64,000 nucleotides of DNA from UBA1127 sp965116355. GTDB lineage: Bacteria; Chloroflexota; Dehalococcoidia; Lucifugimonadales; UBA1127. The notes under the pieces are model-generated. The model was given only the letters and a program-made list of their open reading frames with translations. It was not told the DNA's origin and did no database searches. Location of the stretch: the NCBI GenBank assembly GCA_965116355.1, contig OZ220679.1, positions 1,736,001 through 1,800,000 of the forward strand. Direction: 5' to 3'. A program made the translations under genes and the position numbers. Numbering within the stretch: the first letter of the stretch is position 1; every line of letters begins with the position of its first letter. This document shows positions 42,425 to 51,049 of the stretch, piece by piece.

Positions 42425-44842
42425 CTAGTTCTTGGGCATGCGGTAGCCGACACCATGCTCAGTGAAGATGTACTTCGGGTCGCGCGCGTTGTCGCCGAGT
42501 TTCTTTCGAAGCGTCTTGACGTAGGCGCGCAGGAGTTGTGGTTCGCCGGAGTACTCGGGCCCCCACACCCGCTGTAGCAGTTCATTTTGGGTTAGGACGC
42601 GCCCCGCGCTGGAGGCGAGCTCGTACAGCAGCTTGAACTCGGTAGGCGTCAGCCGCAGCATGCTGTCGCCAACGGTCACGGTTCGCGCTAGAAAATCGAC
42701 CTGAAGGCCGTCTACTTGATACGCCTGCATGAATTCGCTGTGGTGCGGCAAGGCGCGTTTCTGGACGGAAGCCTTGACCCGCGCCACCAGCTCCGACGGC
42801 GAGAACGGCTTGACGATGTAGTCCACGGCGCCCATTTCGAACGCTCGAACGATGTGTTCGTCGGAGCCTTGAGTGGAGAGCGCAATAGTTGGAACACCGT
42901 ATTCTGTCGTGACTCGTTGCATGAGCGTGTACCCTCGTGCCTCGGCTCTGGTGAGGTCGAGCAAGAAGGCGTGCGGGTGCTCCGTCTGAATGAGGCGGTC
43001 GATGTCGTCCAGGCCAAAGGTCGGAATGGGCGAGTACCCGGCGCCCGCGAGCGTATTGCGGACGTTCCGTAGCGCGCCCGGATCGTCGACGGCCACCAGG
43101 ACACGGATGCGGTCGCTCGGAGACAGTGCGGCGGAGGCGTCAGGCCGGGCAGTGCCGCCGAAAAGGGCGTTTGGAGGCTCGTCGGCTATGGGGACGGTAA
43201 AAGTGAAATTCATGCCTCGGCTGCTGGGGTCAATGCCGGTCCAGATACGGCCGCCATGGGCTTCTACAATGCCCCTGCATACTGCGAAGTCCAGCCCTTC
43301 ACCACTGAACGTCTTGCTGCCGAAGTCCCGTGCAGATGGCGAGATGCGTCGGAAGAGGTAGGAGAGCCCGGACGCAGGAACCCCCAAGCCATTGGCCGAG
43401 ACGGTGATGGCGACGAAGACGTCGTCCCTGGCCGCTGAAATGCGAATGGCGGTGGTGTCTGTTGCATACCGTTCGGTCAGTGTGAGGAGATTCTGCAGGA
43501 CTTGGCCAAGCTGCTTCTTGTCCCCCGTGACGTTGGGCAGTGGCGTAGGTACGGACACCTCAAGGGTCGCTGTCGATTTCCCGTGGCGATGCCATTCCGC
43601 AACTTCATTTGCAAGGCTGACGACATCCATGCTCGTCACATGCACCGCCAACATGCCGGACTCTATCCTTGTCAGTTCGATGAGGCTGTTGATCTGCGAC
43701 CGCATGAGGTCGGCCTGCTGATCGATGATGCTCAGGAATTGCTCGAACTCCATGGAATTGAGGGAGGTCGATGGGTCGAGGAGTGTCGCGACGGAGCCCT
43801 TGATCGTGCTCAATGGGGCCCGGAGTTCGTTTCCAACGGTTTTCAGGAAGTCAGCGCGCAATCTGCCCTGGTCTGCGATGTGTGTCGAGTCCTGCACATT
43901 CACGACCACGGAGGATACCTCGCCTGAGTCCCCGAGGATCGGTGCCGCGTTCACAATGATGGTGCGCTTTTCGCCGTCTGCAAAGGTAAGGGTCATCTCT
44001 TCGCCACGGATCTGTTCCCCGCGTTTGAGAAGCTCCGTCAGCCGCTGTCCTTCCATCGCGAACTCACTCTCGCCCAATCTTCGGACAGTCGCTTGGCGAA
44101 GCACGTCCAGTAAGTCCTCTTCGCCACGGTTTGCGGCGGCTTGGATGCGTTTGGCCTCCTCGTTGATCGACATTACCGCTCCCGAATTGGCGTCAAACAC
44201 CAGAACCCCTACGGGCGAGATGTTGATGAGCGCCTCCAGGTCGGCCTTGGCACGCTGTTCCTCTTCGTACCGGTTTGCGTTTGCAATTGCTGTTGCAGTC
44301 TGAATCGCGAAGGTAAGCAGGGTTTCTTCATCCGTTTGGGTAAAGGCCTTTCCTCCTGCCTTTGCGGCGAGGTATATGCTCCCTACATGGGCCCCGTGAT
44401 ACCGAAGTGGCATACCGAGAAATGTGCGAATCTGCAGGACTTCACCCGGAAATCCAAGGGACGTGGCGTAACCGGGGAAGTCATCCAGTCTGAGAGGTGA
44501 CACGAGGGCATTGAGGTGTTGAAAGAACTCGTGCATCTTGGGCATGCTCCGCCACAATCCGCGTTCCTCGGGGGAGATGCCCACGGTGAATGACTGGTCA
44601 ATCTTCCCAGCCTCATCGAAGGTCACGACGGCTCCGTGTTGGGCCCCCGTCAGCGCACACGCGGCTCGAAGGCAGTTTTCCAGCACGGTCTGGAGGTCAA
44701 GATTCTGGGTCACATAGAGACTCGCCTCCGTAAACTTTGCGAGTCGCTCACGGAGTTCTTTGTTCTCGCGCCGGAGGTTTCGTTCGCCCGCAAAAGATCC
44801 CAGATAGGAGGCAAAGGACTTGATGTTCTTGGTGCGGTCCAT
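42425..44842 (-). CDS. GAF-PAS-(degenerate) histidine kinase-receiver-PhoB-type DNA-binding fusion
   Basis: 805 residues from the ATG at 44842 (a GTG at 44884 would add 14). Order: coiled coil (18-36), GAF (37-190), PAS (200-318), HisKA-like helices (326-393), HATPase-like (436-552), receiver (580-690) and OmpR/PhoB winged helix (708-803, LTPTEFKLLYELASSAGRVL). The kinase looks dead: the H-box reads VGNELRAPLS with N338 for His, the N-box Asn is L455, and the G1 Asp is A483. The receiver keeps D586, D587, D629, S656 and K678. It has no membrane segment. Likely a cytosolic sensor that couples ligand binding to DNA binding directly, or via phosphorylation from another kinase. Divergent from a MarR gene. 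Confidence 0.9.
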   Translation of the reverse strand: MDRTKNIKSFASYLGSFAGERNLRRENKELRERLAKFTEASLYVTQNLDLQTVLENCLRAACALTGAQHGAVVTFDEAGKIDQSFTVGISPEERGLWRSMPKMHEFFQHLNALVSPLRLDDFPGYATSLGFPGEVLQIRTFLGMPLRYHGAHVGSIYLAAKAGGKAFTQTDEETLLTFAIQTATAIANANRYEEEQRAKADLEALINISPVGVLVFDANSGAVMSINEEAKRIQAAANRGEEDLLDVLRQATVRRLGESEFAMEGQRLTELLKRGEQIRGEEMTLTFADGEKRTIIVNAAPILGDSGEVSSVVVNVQDSTHIADQGRLRADFLKTVGNELRAPLSTIKGSVATLLDPSTSLNSMEFEQFLSIIDQQADLMRSQINSLIELTRIESGMLAVHVTSMDVVSLANEVAEWHRHGKSTATLEVSVPTPLPNVTGDKKQLGQVLQNLLTLTERYATDTTAIRISAARDDVFVAITVSANGLGVPASGLSYLFRRISPSARDFGSKTFSGEGLDFAVCRGIVEAHGGRIWTGIDPSSRGMNFTFTVPIADEPPNALFGGTARPDASAALSPSDRIRVLVAVDDPGALRNVRNTLAGAGYSPIPTFGLDDIDRLIQTEHPHAFLLDLTRAEARGYTLMQRVTTEYGVPTIALSTQGSDEHIVRAFEMGAVDYIVKPFSPSELVARVKASVQKRALPHHSEFMQAYQVDGLQVDFLARTVTVGDSMLRLTPTEFKLLYELASSAGRVLTQNELLQRVWGPEYSGEPQLLRAYVKTLRKKLGDNARDPKYIFTEHGVGYRMPKN

Positions 44843-44939
44843 GACCCAAGTGTATAGCCCAAATGAGTCTTCTTCACAACCCACCTATGGAAAGCCGCTG
44901 TCACGGATCCTTCGGGCAACCAGATATAACTCAGGTATG

Positions 44940-44968
44940 TTTATAGCGTGAGACTGTTACACCGGCAA
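44940..44968 (-). promoter_or_regulatory. promoter of sensor-regulator fusion gene
   Basis: Minus-strand TTGCCG (44968-44963), 17-base spacer, TATAAA (44945-44940), about 100 bases upstream of the start codon. Confidence 0.55.
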
Positions 44969-45092
44969 CAATGATGTTCGCCGTCAAATCCACTGCCTGG
45001 ATCGCCGGAGAGTCTGAGTCTTGGACATTTTCTTCACAAAACATTCATAACTTTTCGCTCATCTTCATGCTCATTTCATGTCTGGTGTGTAC

Positions 45093-45112
45093 ATTGTTAC
45101 AAACTTTACAAT
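45093..45112. promoter_or_regulatory. possible MarR operator
   Basis: ATTGT (45093-45097) and ACAAT (45108-45112) form a perfect inverted repeat with a 10-base spacer just upstream of the MarR gene; MarR proteins commonly autorepress at AT-rich palindromes of about this size. Assignment by position only. Confidence 0.4.
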
Positions 45113-45145
45113 TCACGGGATGATGTGGTGGGGGTGTGGAGCGGA

Positions 45146-45601
45146 ATGGGTGGAAAGGACTCCAAGGTGGATCTGACCGACCTCGGCGAAGCAGTTGCCG
45201 GCCTTGTCAGTGTCGTGTCCAGGGGGACGGCAGACATAGTTGCATCGCAGAACCTGGCGCCCATGGAGTTTTCTATCTTCCGTAGCTTCATGGCCCAGGA
45301 CGAGTGGACCATAACCGACATCGCCATTTCGATCGGTGTGAGTCCGTCCCGGGTCAGCCGCGTCGTGTCGAAGCTCGTCGGACTAGGCATGCTGCGCCGC
45401 CGCAGGCTTCGCAGCGACCGCAGGGTGGTTCGCCTGACGCTGACCGCGCAAGGCCGCCAGTTGGCGGACGAGATGAAGGAGCGCACCCAGACGTATGATG
45501 CCCAGCTCTACAAGGGCATCAGTGACGCTGAGCGCGCGTGTTTCGTTTCCGCAACTGCAAAGATCGTAGCCAACTTCGCCGCCATCGAGGAAAACAGCTA
45601 G
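45146..45601 (+). CDS. MarR-family transcriptional regulator
   Basis: 151 residues from the ATG after GTGGAG; in-frame GTGs at 45125, 45128 and 45134 are alternatives. The winged helix-turn-helix spans about 40-110: MEFSIFRSFMAQDEWTITDIA, VSPSRVSRVVSKLVGLGML (recognition helix) and RRRRLRSDRRVVRLTLTAQG (wing), which is the MarR pattern. MarR proteins bind palindromes as dimers and usually respond to small aromatic ligands. It could regulate itself and the divergent sensor-regulator gene. Confidence 0.9.
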   Translation: MGGKDSKVDLTDLGEAVAGLVSVVSRGTADIVASQNLAPMEFSIFRSFMAQDEWTITDIAISIGVSPSRVSRVVSKLVGLGMLRRRRLRSDRRVVRLTLTAQGRQLADEMKERTQTYDAQLYKGISDAERACFVSATAKIVANFAAIEENS

Positions 45602-45734
45602 ACGGCGAGTCGTTACGGACTGTTCGAGTCCCGCTTGTCGGCAGTGATCTAGTCGACGGGCTGCTTCTTGGTCAGCATCACCTGTCGTAGACTTCAAGCT
45701 CCGCAATCCAAGCGTCGTAACCTCGAGGGCTTTC

Positions 45735-45764
45735 TTGACATGCCCCTTCCGCAGCCCCTATCAT
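45735..45764 (+). promoter_or_regulatory. promoter of cobalamin riboswitch/btu operon
   Basis: TTGACA (45735-45740), 18-base spacer, TATCAT (45759-45764); the riboswitch begins about 28 bases downstream. Confidence 0.7.
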
Positions 45765-45791
45765 CCTGCTGTCGTTTACATCTGATCACAG

Positions 45792-45953
45792 CCCGTTCAG
45801 GTGCCCGCAAAGGGAGAATAGGGAAGGCGGTGAAAGTCCGCCGCGGTAGCGCCACTGTAAGCGGGAACGGGGCCGGCGCCCACTGTCGCCGACGCGATGG
45901 GAAGGGCCCGGCGCTATGCCTCACCCGCAAGCCAGGAGACCTGCCCGAACGGG
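45792..45953 (+). ncRNA. cobalamin (AdoCbl) riboswitch aptamer
   Basis: The conserved core is plain: CAGGTGCCC, then AAAGGGAGAATAGGGAA, GGTGAAAGTCCGCCGCGG, the B12-box region GCGCCACTGTAAGC, and near the 3' end AAGCCAGGAGACCTGCC. P1 closes as CCCGTTC (45792-45798) with GAACGGG (45947-45953). It binds a cobalamin and, through the downstream terminator, should reduce expression of the following B12 transporter genes when cobalamin is abundant. Confidence 0.96.
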
Positions 45954-46025
45954 AGGTGACCACTCTCCGCATCAGAGAGGGTCCCTCACCCGCGCCTGCA
46001 CTGGGTAGCGACGGCGCGAAGCACT

Positions 46026-46058
46026 GACCTCTGGCGGAGAGCTGCCGGAGGTCTTTTT
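46026..46058 (+). terminator. riboswitch expression-platform terminator
   Basis: GACCTCTGGC (46026-46035) pairs with GCCGGAGGTC (46044-46053) and is followed by TTTTT (46054-46058), an intrinsic terminator between the aptamer and btuC. This supports transcriptional control by cobalamin. The alternative antiterminator pairing was not worked out. Confidence 0.88.
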
Positions 46059-46107
46059 GTTGCGGGTTGCGGGGATTACCACACTGCAAGGGTATAGACA
46101 GTCGGGG

Positions 46108-47136
46108 GTGAACACCCGGCTGGCCACAGGTGCCGCCGCGTTGGGCTTGGTCCTCATCGCTTGCGCATTGGTCTCCCTCAGCATGGGCCCCGTCGCCATC
46201 CCCGTCGGCCACGTCGCCGCCGTCGTCCTCGGCTACCTCGGCCTCGAGGGCGGCGAGTTCACCCGCACCGAGCAGCTCGTGATCGAACAGATCCGGCTGC
46301 CGCGCATCATCGTGGGCGCCGTCGTGGGCATGGCCCTTGGCGTCGCGGGCGCTACTATGCAGGGGCTCTTTCGCAACCCAATGGCGGACCCCGGCATCAT
46401 CGGTGTATCGACGGGCGGCGCCGTGGGGGCCGTCATCGCCATCGCGACGGGCGCGGCAGCTTGGTACTTCCTCGCGCTGCCGACCTTCGCCTTCCTCGGC
46501 GCCCTCCTTGCCACCTTCCTTGTGTATGGCATAGCGGCCGTCGGTGGGCACTTTTCCATGGCGACGCTGCTCCTAGCGGGCGTGGCGGTGAACGCATTTC
46601 TCGGCGCGATCGTATCCGCCATCATCATCTTGCTTCCCGACAACGAGGCGCTGCGCGAGATCCTCTTCTGGCTCGCCGGCGGCCTCGACTCCCGCGCTTG
46701 GGAACACGTGCGCATCTCCGCGCCGCTCATCATCGGTGGCGTAGCCGTCATCACGCTCATGTCCCGCGACCTGAACCTCCTCATGCTCGGCGACGACGAG
46801 GCCCGGTCGATGGGCGTGCGCGTCGGGTTCACGCGCACCGTCCTCCTCGCAGCAGCTGCTCTCGCGACCGGCGCGGCGGTGGCGGTGAGCGGCACCATCG
46901 CGTTCGTGGGACTCGTGACGCCCCACATCCTACGGCTCGTCCTGGGCCCCGACAACCGTGTCCTCATTCCCATGTCTGCTGTCGGCGGAGCCGTCTTCGT
47001 CATTCTTGCCGACACCGTCGCCCGCACAGTCATCCAACCGGCGGAGTTTCGCGTCGGCGTGCTGACAGCCTTTGTGGGAGCGCCCTTCTTCATCCTGCTG
47101 CTAATACGCAACAAGCGGCAGGCGTACTCACTGTGA
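46108..47136 (+). CDS. btuC: cobalamin ABC transporter permease (BtuC/FecCD family)
   Basis: About 342 residues from a GTG at 46108; TTGs further upstream abut the terminator and are less likely. Polytopic FecCD-family permease with IRLPRIIVGAVVGMALGVAGA and NPMADPGIIGVSTGGAVGAV, the family's conserved N-terminal half, and FVGLVTPHILRLVLGPDNR near the C-terminus, the ATPase-coupling loop. Iron-siderophore permeases look alike, but the upstream cobalamin riboswitch and nearby cobQ point to B12. First gene of btuC-btuF-btuD. Confidence 0.92.
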   Translation: MNTRLATGAAALGLVLIACALVSLSMGPVAIPVGHVAAVVLGYLGLEGGEFTRTEQLVIEQIRLPRIIVGAVVGMALGVAGATMQGLFRNPMADPGIIGVSTGGAVGAVIAIATGAAAWYFLALPTFAFLGALLATFLVYGIAAVGGHFSMATLLLAGVAVNAFLGAIVSAIIILLPDNEALREILFWLAGGLDSRAWEHVRISAPLIIGGVAVITLMSRDLNLLMLGDDEARSMGVRVGFTRTVLLAAAALATGAAVAVSGTIAFVGLVTPHILRLVLGPDNRVLIPMSAVGGAVFVILADTVARTVIQPAEFRVGVLTAFVGAPFFILLLIRNKRQAYSL

Positions 47137-47164
47137 ACCGAGGTCATTGATAGGAGCGTTAGCC

Positions 47165-48316
47165 TTGATCAACCGTCGATATGCCCTCCTTCTGGTGCTT
47201 GTCTTGGTGATGGCATTTGTCCTTCCGGGCTGCTCTTCAGCCGACCCTATCCCTGCGCCCGAGGTCGCAGCGGCCCCGACCGCGGCCCCTCCCACTCCCG
47301 AGCCGGTGACTGCCCCGGAGCCCACCGTGGCCCCCACTGCGGAGCCGCCGGCGCCCGATCCGACGCAGCCACCGCCAACTGCCACACCGGCGCCGTACCT
47401 CACGGGAGTTCGCGGCATCATCGACCCCACAAACTTTGGCTGGCCGAGGCAGGTGGAGGGGCTCAACGGCGTCGTGACCATCCCCGCCAAGCCGCAGCGG
47501 ATCATTACGGCATCCGTGGGCCACGACGAGACGGTCCTGGCCCTGGTGCCCGCCGAGCAGCTCGTCGCCGTCGGCGCTCCCACCAAGATCGATACCTATT
47601 CAAACGTCTATGGCCTGGTGCAGGACAAGCCGGAGATCACACGCGACCCCGAGACGATCATCGCGCAGTCTCCGGACGTTGTGGTCACGAGCCCATTCTT
47701 CTCGGCCGAGGGCATCGCAGCGCTCGAGCGGGTCGGCATACCGGTCGTGCAGACTGAACTGCAGCAGAGCCCGGAGGCCCGCATCAACAGCATCCTGCTC
47801 ATCGGCTATATCCTTGGTGAGGAGCAGCGTGCGCTGGAGTTCGCGGCCGAGGTGCGCGGGCGCTACGACTCGCTCGTCGCGGTCACGGGGGTGGCTTCAC
47901 CGCAGCCAGGCGTCCTCGCCGTCACCCAGTACTCGGATAAACTGTGGGTCGCCGGCGCCGACTCGACAGAGGGCGGCGTTATCGTCGCAGCCGGCGGCGT
48001 GAACGTTGCCGCCGCCGCCGGCATCACCGGCAACCAGACCACCAACCTGGAGGGCATCATCGCCATGGCGCCCGAGGTCATCATCATCCCCCAACCAGTG
48101 GACTTTGGCGCCAACGAGTTTCGCCAGTCCCTCCTCGAGAACGAAGCCCTTGCGGAGGTCCCGGCGATCAAGAACGGCAGGGTCTTTGTGGTGGAGAGCA
48201 AGTTCTACACCACCCTTTCGTACTGGAACATCCTTGGTGCCGAGGAACTGGCGCGCGTGCTTTGGCCGGACGCATTCCCGGAACCGCCTGTCCTGACGTT
48301 CACCTTGGCGGAGTAA
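47165..48316 (+). CDS. btuF: cobalamin-binding lipoprotein of ABC transporter (BtuF-like)
   Basis: 383 residues from a TTG with TAGGAG nine bases ahead. A lipoprotein signal ends at C23 (FVLPGC). Then comes a Pro/Thr/Glu-rich linker of about 60 residues, similar in style to the TPR lipoprotein's linker. The helical-backbone substrate-binding domain follows (PQRIITASVGHDETVLALVP, DPETIIAQSPDVVVT, NLEGIIAMAPEVIIIPQP). It lies between the permease and ATPase genes under the cobalamin riboswitch, so vitamin B12 capture at the membrane surface is the likely role. Confidence 0.9.
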   Translation: MINRRYALLLVLVLVMAFVLPGCSSADPIPAPEVAAAPTAAPPTPEPVTAPEPTVAPTAEPPAPDPTQPPPTATPAPYLTGVRGIIDPTNFGWPRQVEGLNGVVTIPAKPQRIITASVGHDETVLALVPAEQLVAVGAPTKIDTYSNVYGLVQDKPEITRDPETIIAQSPDVVVTSPFFSAEGIAALERVGIPVVQTELQQSPEARINSILLIGYILGEEQRALEFAAEVRGRYDSLVAVTGVASPQPGVLAVTQYSDKLWVAGADSTEGGVIVAAGGVNVAAAAGITGNQTTNLEGIIAMAPEVIIIPQPVDFGANEFRQSLLENEALAEVPAIKNGRVFVVESKFYTTLSYWNILGAEELARVLWPDAFPEPPVLTFTLAE

Positions 48317-48319
48317 CGC

Positions 48320-49210
48320 ATGACGGACAACGGCACACACCCAACAGTCGCCGCACAAGCCCTCTTCTTCCAAGTCGAGGCGAGGGCACTGCTGGACGGC
48401 GTCGACCTCCAGGCGGACCACGGGCAGATGGTGGGCCTCATCGGCCCCAACGGCGCGGGCAAGTCGACCTTCCTCCGTGCCGTCTCCGGCGTCCTCCGCG
48501 TGCATGGCGGCAGCGTGCACCTGGACGGCGCCGACCTCCGCTCCCTGGCGTCGAAGGAGGTCGCGGCGAGCCTTGCCATCGTGCCGCAAACCATGCCGTA
48601 CACCCACGGCTTCACTGCGATGGAGCTCGTGCTGATGGGCCGCTACCCCCACCTCGGCCGCTTCCAAATCGAGGGCAAGGAGGACTCCCGCATCGCCCGG
48701 GGCGCCATGCGGCTCACGGAGACCGAGCAGTTCGCGGAGCGCACCCTTGACACCCTCTCGGGGGGTGAGCGCCAGCGGGTCATCGTGTCGCGCGCGCTGG
48801 CGCAGCAGCCGCGCGTCCTGCTCCTGGACGAGCCGACCGCCAACCTTGACGTGCTGCACCAGCTGAAAGTCCTGGGCCTTGTGCGGCAGTTGGTTGACGA
48901 CGGTCTGACCGCGGTCGCCGCCATCCACGACCTCACCCTCGCCGCCCGCTTCTGCGACCGCCTCGCGCTGCTGAGCGAGGGGCGTGTGCTCGCCGAAGGC
49001 GTGCCCCGGGAGATCCTGACGCCTGATTTGATTGCCGCGGCTTTCGGCGTCGAGGCAACCGTCTACCCCGACCCCAACACCGGTTCACTGGCCATCAGCC
49101 TCATCGGCCCCGCGGACGGGCGGCCGCACGCAACCAACGGGCGCTCGCAAGCCCGGAACGGTACGGCAAACGCACAGCCGGAAGGACTCGTCGCCACGCC
49201 GGAGTCGTAA
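48320..49210 (+). CDS. btuD: cobalamin ABC transporter ATP-binding protein (BtuD-like)
   Basis: 296 residues beginning 3 bases after btuF. Walker A is GPNGAGKST, the Q-loop PQTMPYTHG, the signature LSGGERQR and Walker B VLLLDEPTANLDV with HD switch AIHDL. This is the iron/B12-type ABC ATPase family. The C-terminal 40 residues are a polar Asn/Gly/Ala tail beyond the family core. It energises import through BtuC. It converges with cobQ. Confidence 0.93.
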   Translation: MTDNGTHPTVAAQALFFQVEARALLDGVDLQADHGQMVGLIGPNGAGKSTFLRAVSGVLRVHGGSVHLDGADLRSLASKEVAASLAIVPQTMPYTHGFTAMELVLMGRYPHLGRFQIEGKEDSRIARGAMRLTETEQFAERTLDTLSGGERQRVIVSRALAQQPRVLLLDEPTANLDVLHQLKVLGLVRQLVDDGLTAVAAIHDLTLAARFCDRLALLSEGRVLAEGVPREILTPDLIAAAFGVEATVYPDPNTGSLAISLIGPADGRPHATNGRSQARNGTANAQPEGLVATPES

Positions 49211-49238
49211 GCTCACTGCCTCCTCAATCCTTCCCCGC

Positions 49239-50768
49239 CTATCCCTTGAGGCCTGCCTCGCGGTAGATCAGGTCCAGATCCAGGTGCTCACGCACGAAAC
49301 TGGCCAGCTTGTCGTACTCCTGGGATTGGTCGATGTCCCCAGGGGAGTCCGGCAGGTTCGTGCCTTTCCGTTCCGCGGCCCACTTCAGTATCGAGCGGCG
49401 AAGCGGCCGATTGTGAAACAGACCGTGCATGTAAGTCCCCAGCGTCAGGCCCTCCGCGTCTACGGCGCCGTCCGGCACGTCGACTCGCACGCCCGAGCGT
49501 GTCTCCAGCTCGAAGGGATGGGTTAGGCCAAGGCCACTGGTCACGCCCATATGGATCTCGTAGGCCGTGAGCTCCACCCCCTTGCAACCGGCGAGAAGGC
49601 CCCGGCCCTCCACCACCCTGCCCCTGACTTGGTGCGTGGCCTTCTCGCGCAGGAACGTCGTGGAACACTGCAACAGCCCCAGACCCGGCGTCCTCGCATG
49701 CGGCGACTCCACCCCGTCGGGGTCTAGCAGCTCCGTGCCGAGCATCTGGTAGCCGGCGCAGATGCCCACAACCGGAGTGCCGGCGGTGCGGGCGGCCAGG
49801 ACGCGCTCGGCCAGTCCCCGCTCCCGCAGCCAATCAAGGTCCGCCGCTGTGGTCTTGCTGCCCGGGATCACGATGATGTCCGGTTCGCCGAACTCGTCGG
49901 CCGAGGTCACATAGCGGACGCGCACGCCTGGTTCGCGATGGAGCGGGTCGAAATCGTCAAAGTTTGCAATGTGCGGAAGGCGCAGCACAGCCACGTCGAC
50001 TGCTGGAGTTGGTTCGTCGACAGAGTCGCAGGGCAACCCCAGCGCGTCCTCCTCCGGAATATGGATGTCGAAGTAATATGAGAGCACCCCCGCGACAGGC
50101 ACGCCCGTGCGCTCGTGAAGCATGTCGAGGCCCGATGTCAGCAGCGATGGGTCGCCGCGGAACTTGTTGATCACGAAGCCCTTGACCAGCTCGCGCTCCT
50201 CCGGCTCCAACAGCGCCATGGTGCCGAGGAGTTGCGCAAAGACGCCTCCGCGCTCGATGTCGCCCACCAGCAGAACAGGAGCGTTTGCATAGCGGGCAAC
50301 CGCCATGTTGACGATGTCGACGTGCCGGAGGTTGATCTCCGCCGGGCTGCCAGCACCCTCGATAACCACGACGTCGTACTCCCGGCGAAGGGCATCGAGT
50401 GACGCAGTGACGACGTTCCACAGCTCCGCTTTGCGGTCGTAGTAAGCGCGGGCAGCTAGGGCTCGCTGCGGCCGCCCAAGGACGACGACCTGCGAGAGAT
50501 TGTCCGCCTCGGGCTTCAGCAGCACGGGGTTCATCTCGACGCGCGGCGCAGCCATCGCAGCGGAGGCCTGCACCGCCTGCGAACGGCCGATCTCGCCGCC
50601 GTCGGGTGTCGCGTAGGAGTTGAGGGACATGTTCTGCGCTTTGAACGGCGCCACCGCATAGCCGTCCTGCGCGAGAATCCGGCACAGGGCTGCCGCGAGC
50701 ACCGACTTGCCCGCGTGGGACGACGTCCCCTGCACCATGATAACCTTCGAGAGGCTCCTGCTTGGCAT
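49239..50768 (-). CDS. cobQ: cobyric acid synthase
   Basis: 509 residues from the ATG at 50768 (GGATTGAGCGG upstream). The N-terminal ATP-dependent domain has VQGTSSHAGKSVLAAALCRIL, APFKAQNMSLNSY and VVIEGAGSPAEINL. The C-terminal class I glutamine amidotransferase-like domain has GICAGYQMLG with the nucleophilic Cys, and YEIHMG. It amidates the peripheral carboxylates of adenosylcobyrinic acid a,c-diamide using glutamine. Adjacent to the B12 transporter but on the other strand, suggesting uptake and remodelling of corrinoids; other cob genes are absent here. Confidence 0.95.
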   Translation of the reverse strand: MPSRSLSKVIMVQGTSSHAGKSVLAAALCRILAQDGYAVAPFKAQNMSLNSYATPDGGEIGRSQAVQASAAMAAPRVEMNPVLLKPEADNLSQVVVLGRPQRALAARAYYDRKAELWNVVTASLDALRREYDVVVIEGAGSPAEINLRHVDIVNMAVARYANAPVLLVGDIERGGVFAQLLGTMALLEPEERELVKGFVINKFRGDPSLLTSGLDMLHERTGVPVAGVLSYYFDIHIPEEDALGLPCDSVDEPTPAVDVAVLRLPHIANFDDFDPLHREPGVRVRYVTSADEFGEPDIIVIPGSKTTAADLDWLRERGLAERVLAARTAGTPVVGICAGYQMLGTELLDPDGVESPHARTPGLGLLQCSTTFLREKATHQVRGRVVEGRGLLAGCKGVELTAYEIHMGVTSGLGLTHPFELETRSGVRVDVPDGAVDAEGLTLGTYMHGLFHNRPLRRSILKWAAERKGTNLPDSPGDIDQSQEYDKLASFVREHLDLDLIYREAGLKG

Positions 50769-51049
50769 CCGCTCAATCCTCCGTGCCGCCAACTATAGCG
50801 GAACACGCTTGCGTCAGGGCATCGCAAAGCCGAGCGGTACAGCAGCATTCAGGAATGGCATTGACCCGAGACTCGGCCGCCGGTAGCGGCCGGGTTCGGG
50901 ATTGGCAACCTCGCGCGGATAGACGGACTGGCAATGGTTGGACGCCTGGGAGTCAACGAAGGCGCAGGGGTCGACGGTCCCGGACGGTTGCCGGGAGCGC
51001 TGGCCCAATGATGAGGTCATGAGGGAGACCCTGCAGGAGGAATCAGGCG

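Larger units (their letters stand above)
44843..45145. other. divergent AT-rich regulatory region
   Basis: No gene. A less GC-rich interval separates the sensor-regulator fusion and the MarR gene. It holds the leftward promoter at 44940-44968 and an inverted repeat at 45093-45112, listed separately, plus several TTCACAA/TTCAT-like AT-rich words without a clear rightward -35/-10 pair. Confidence 0.55.
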
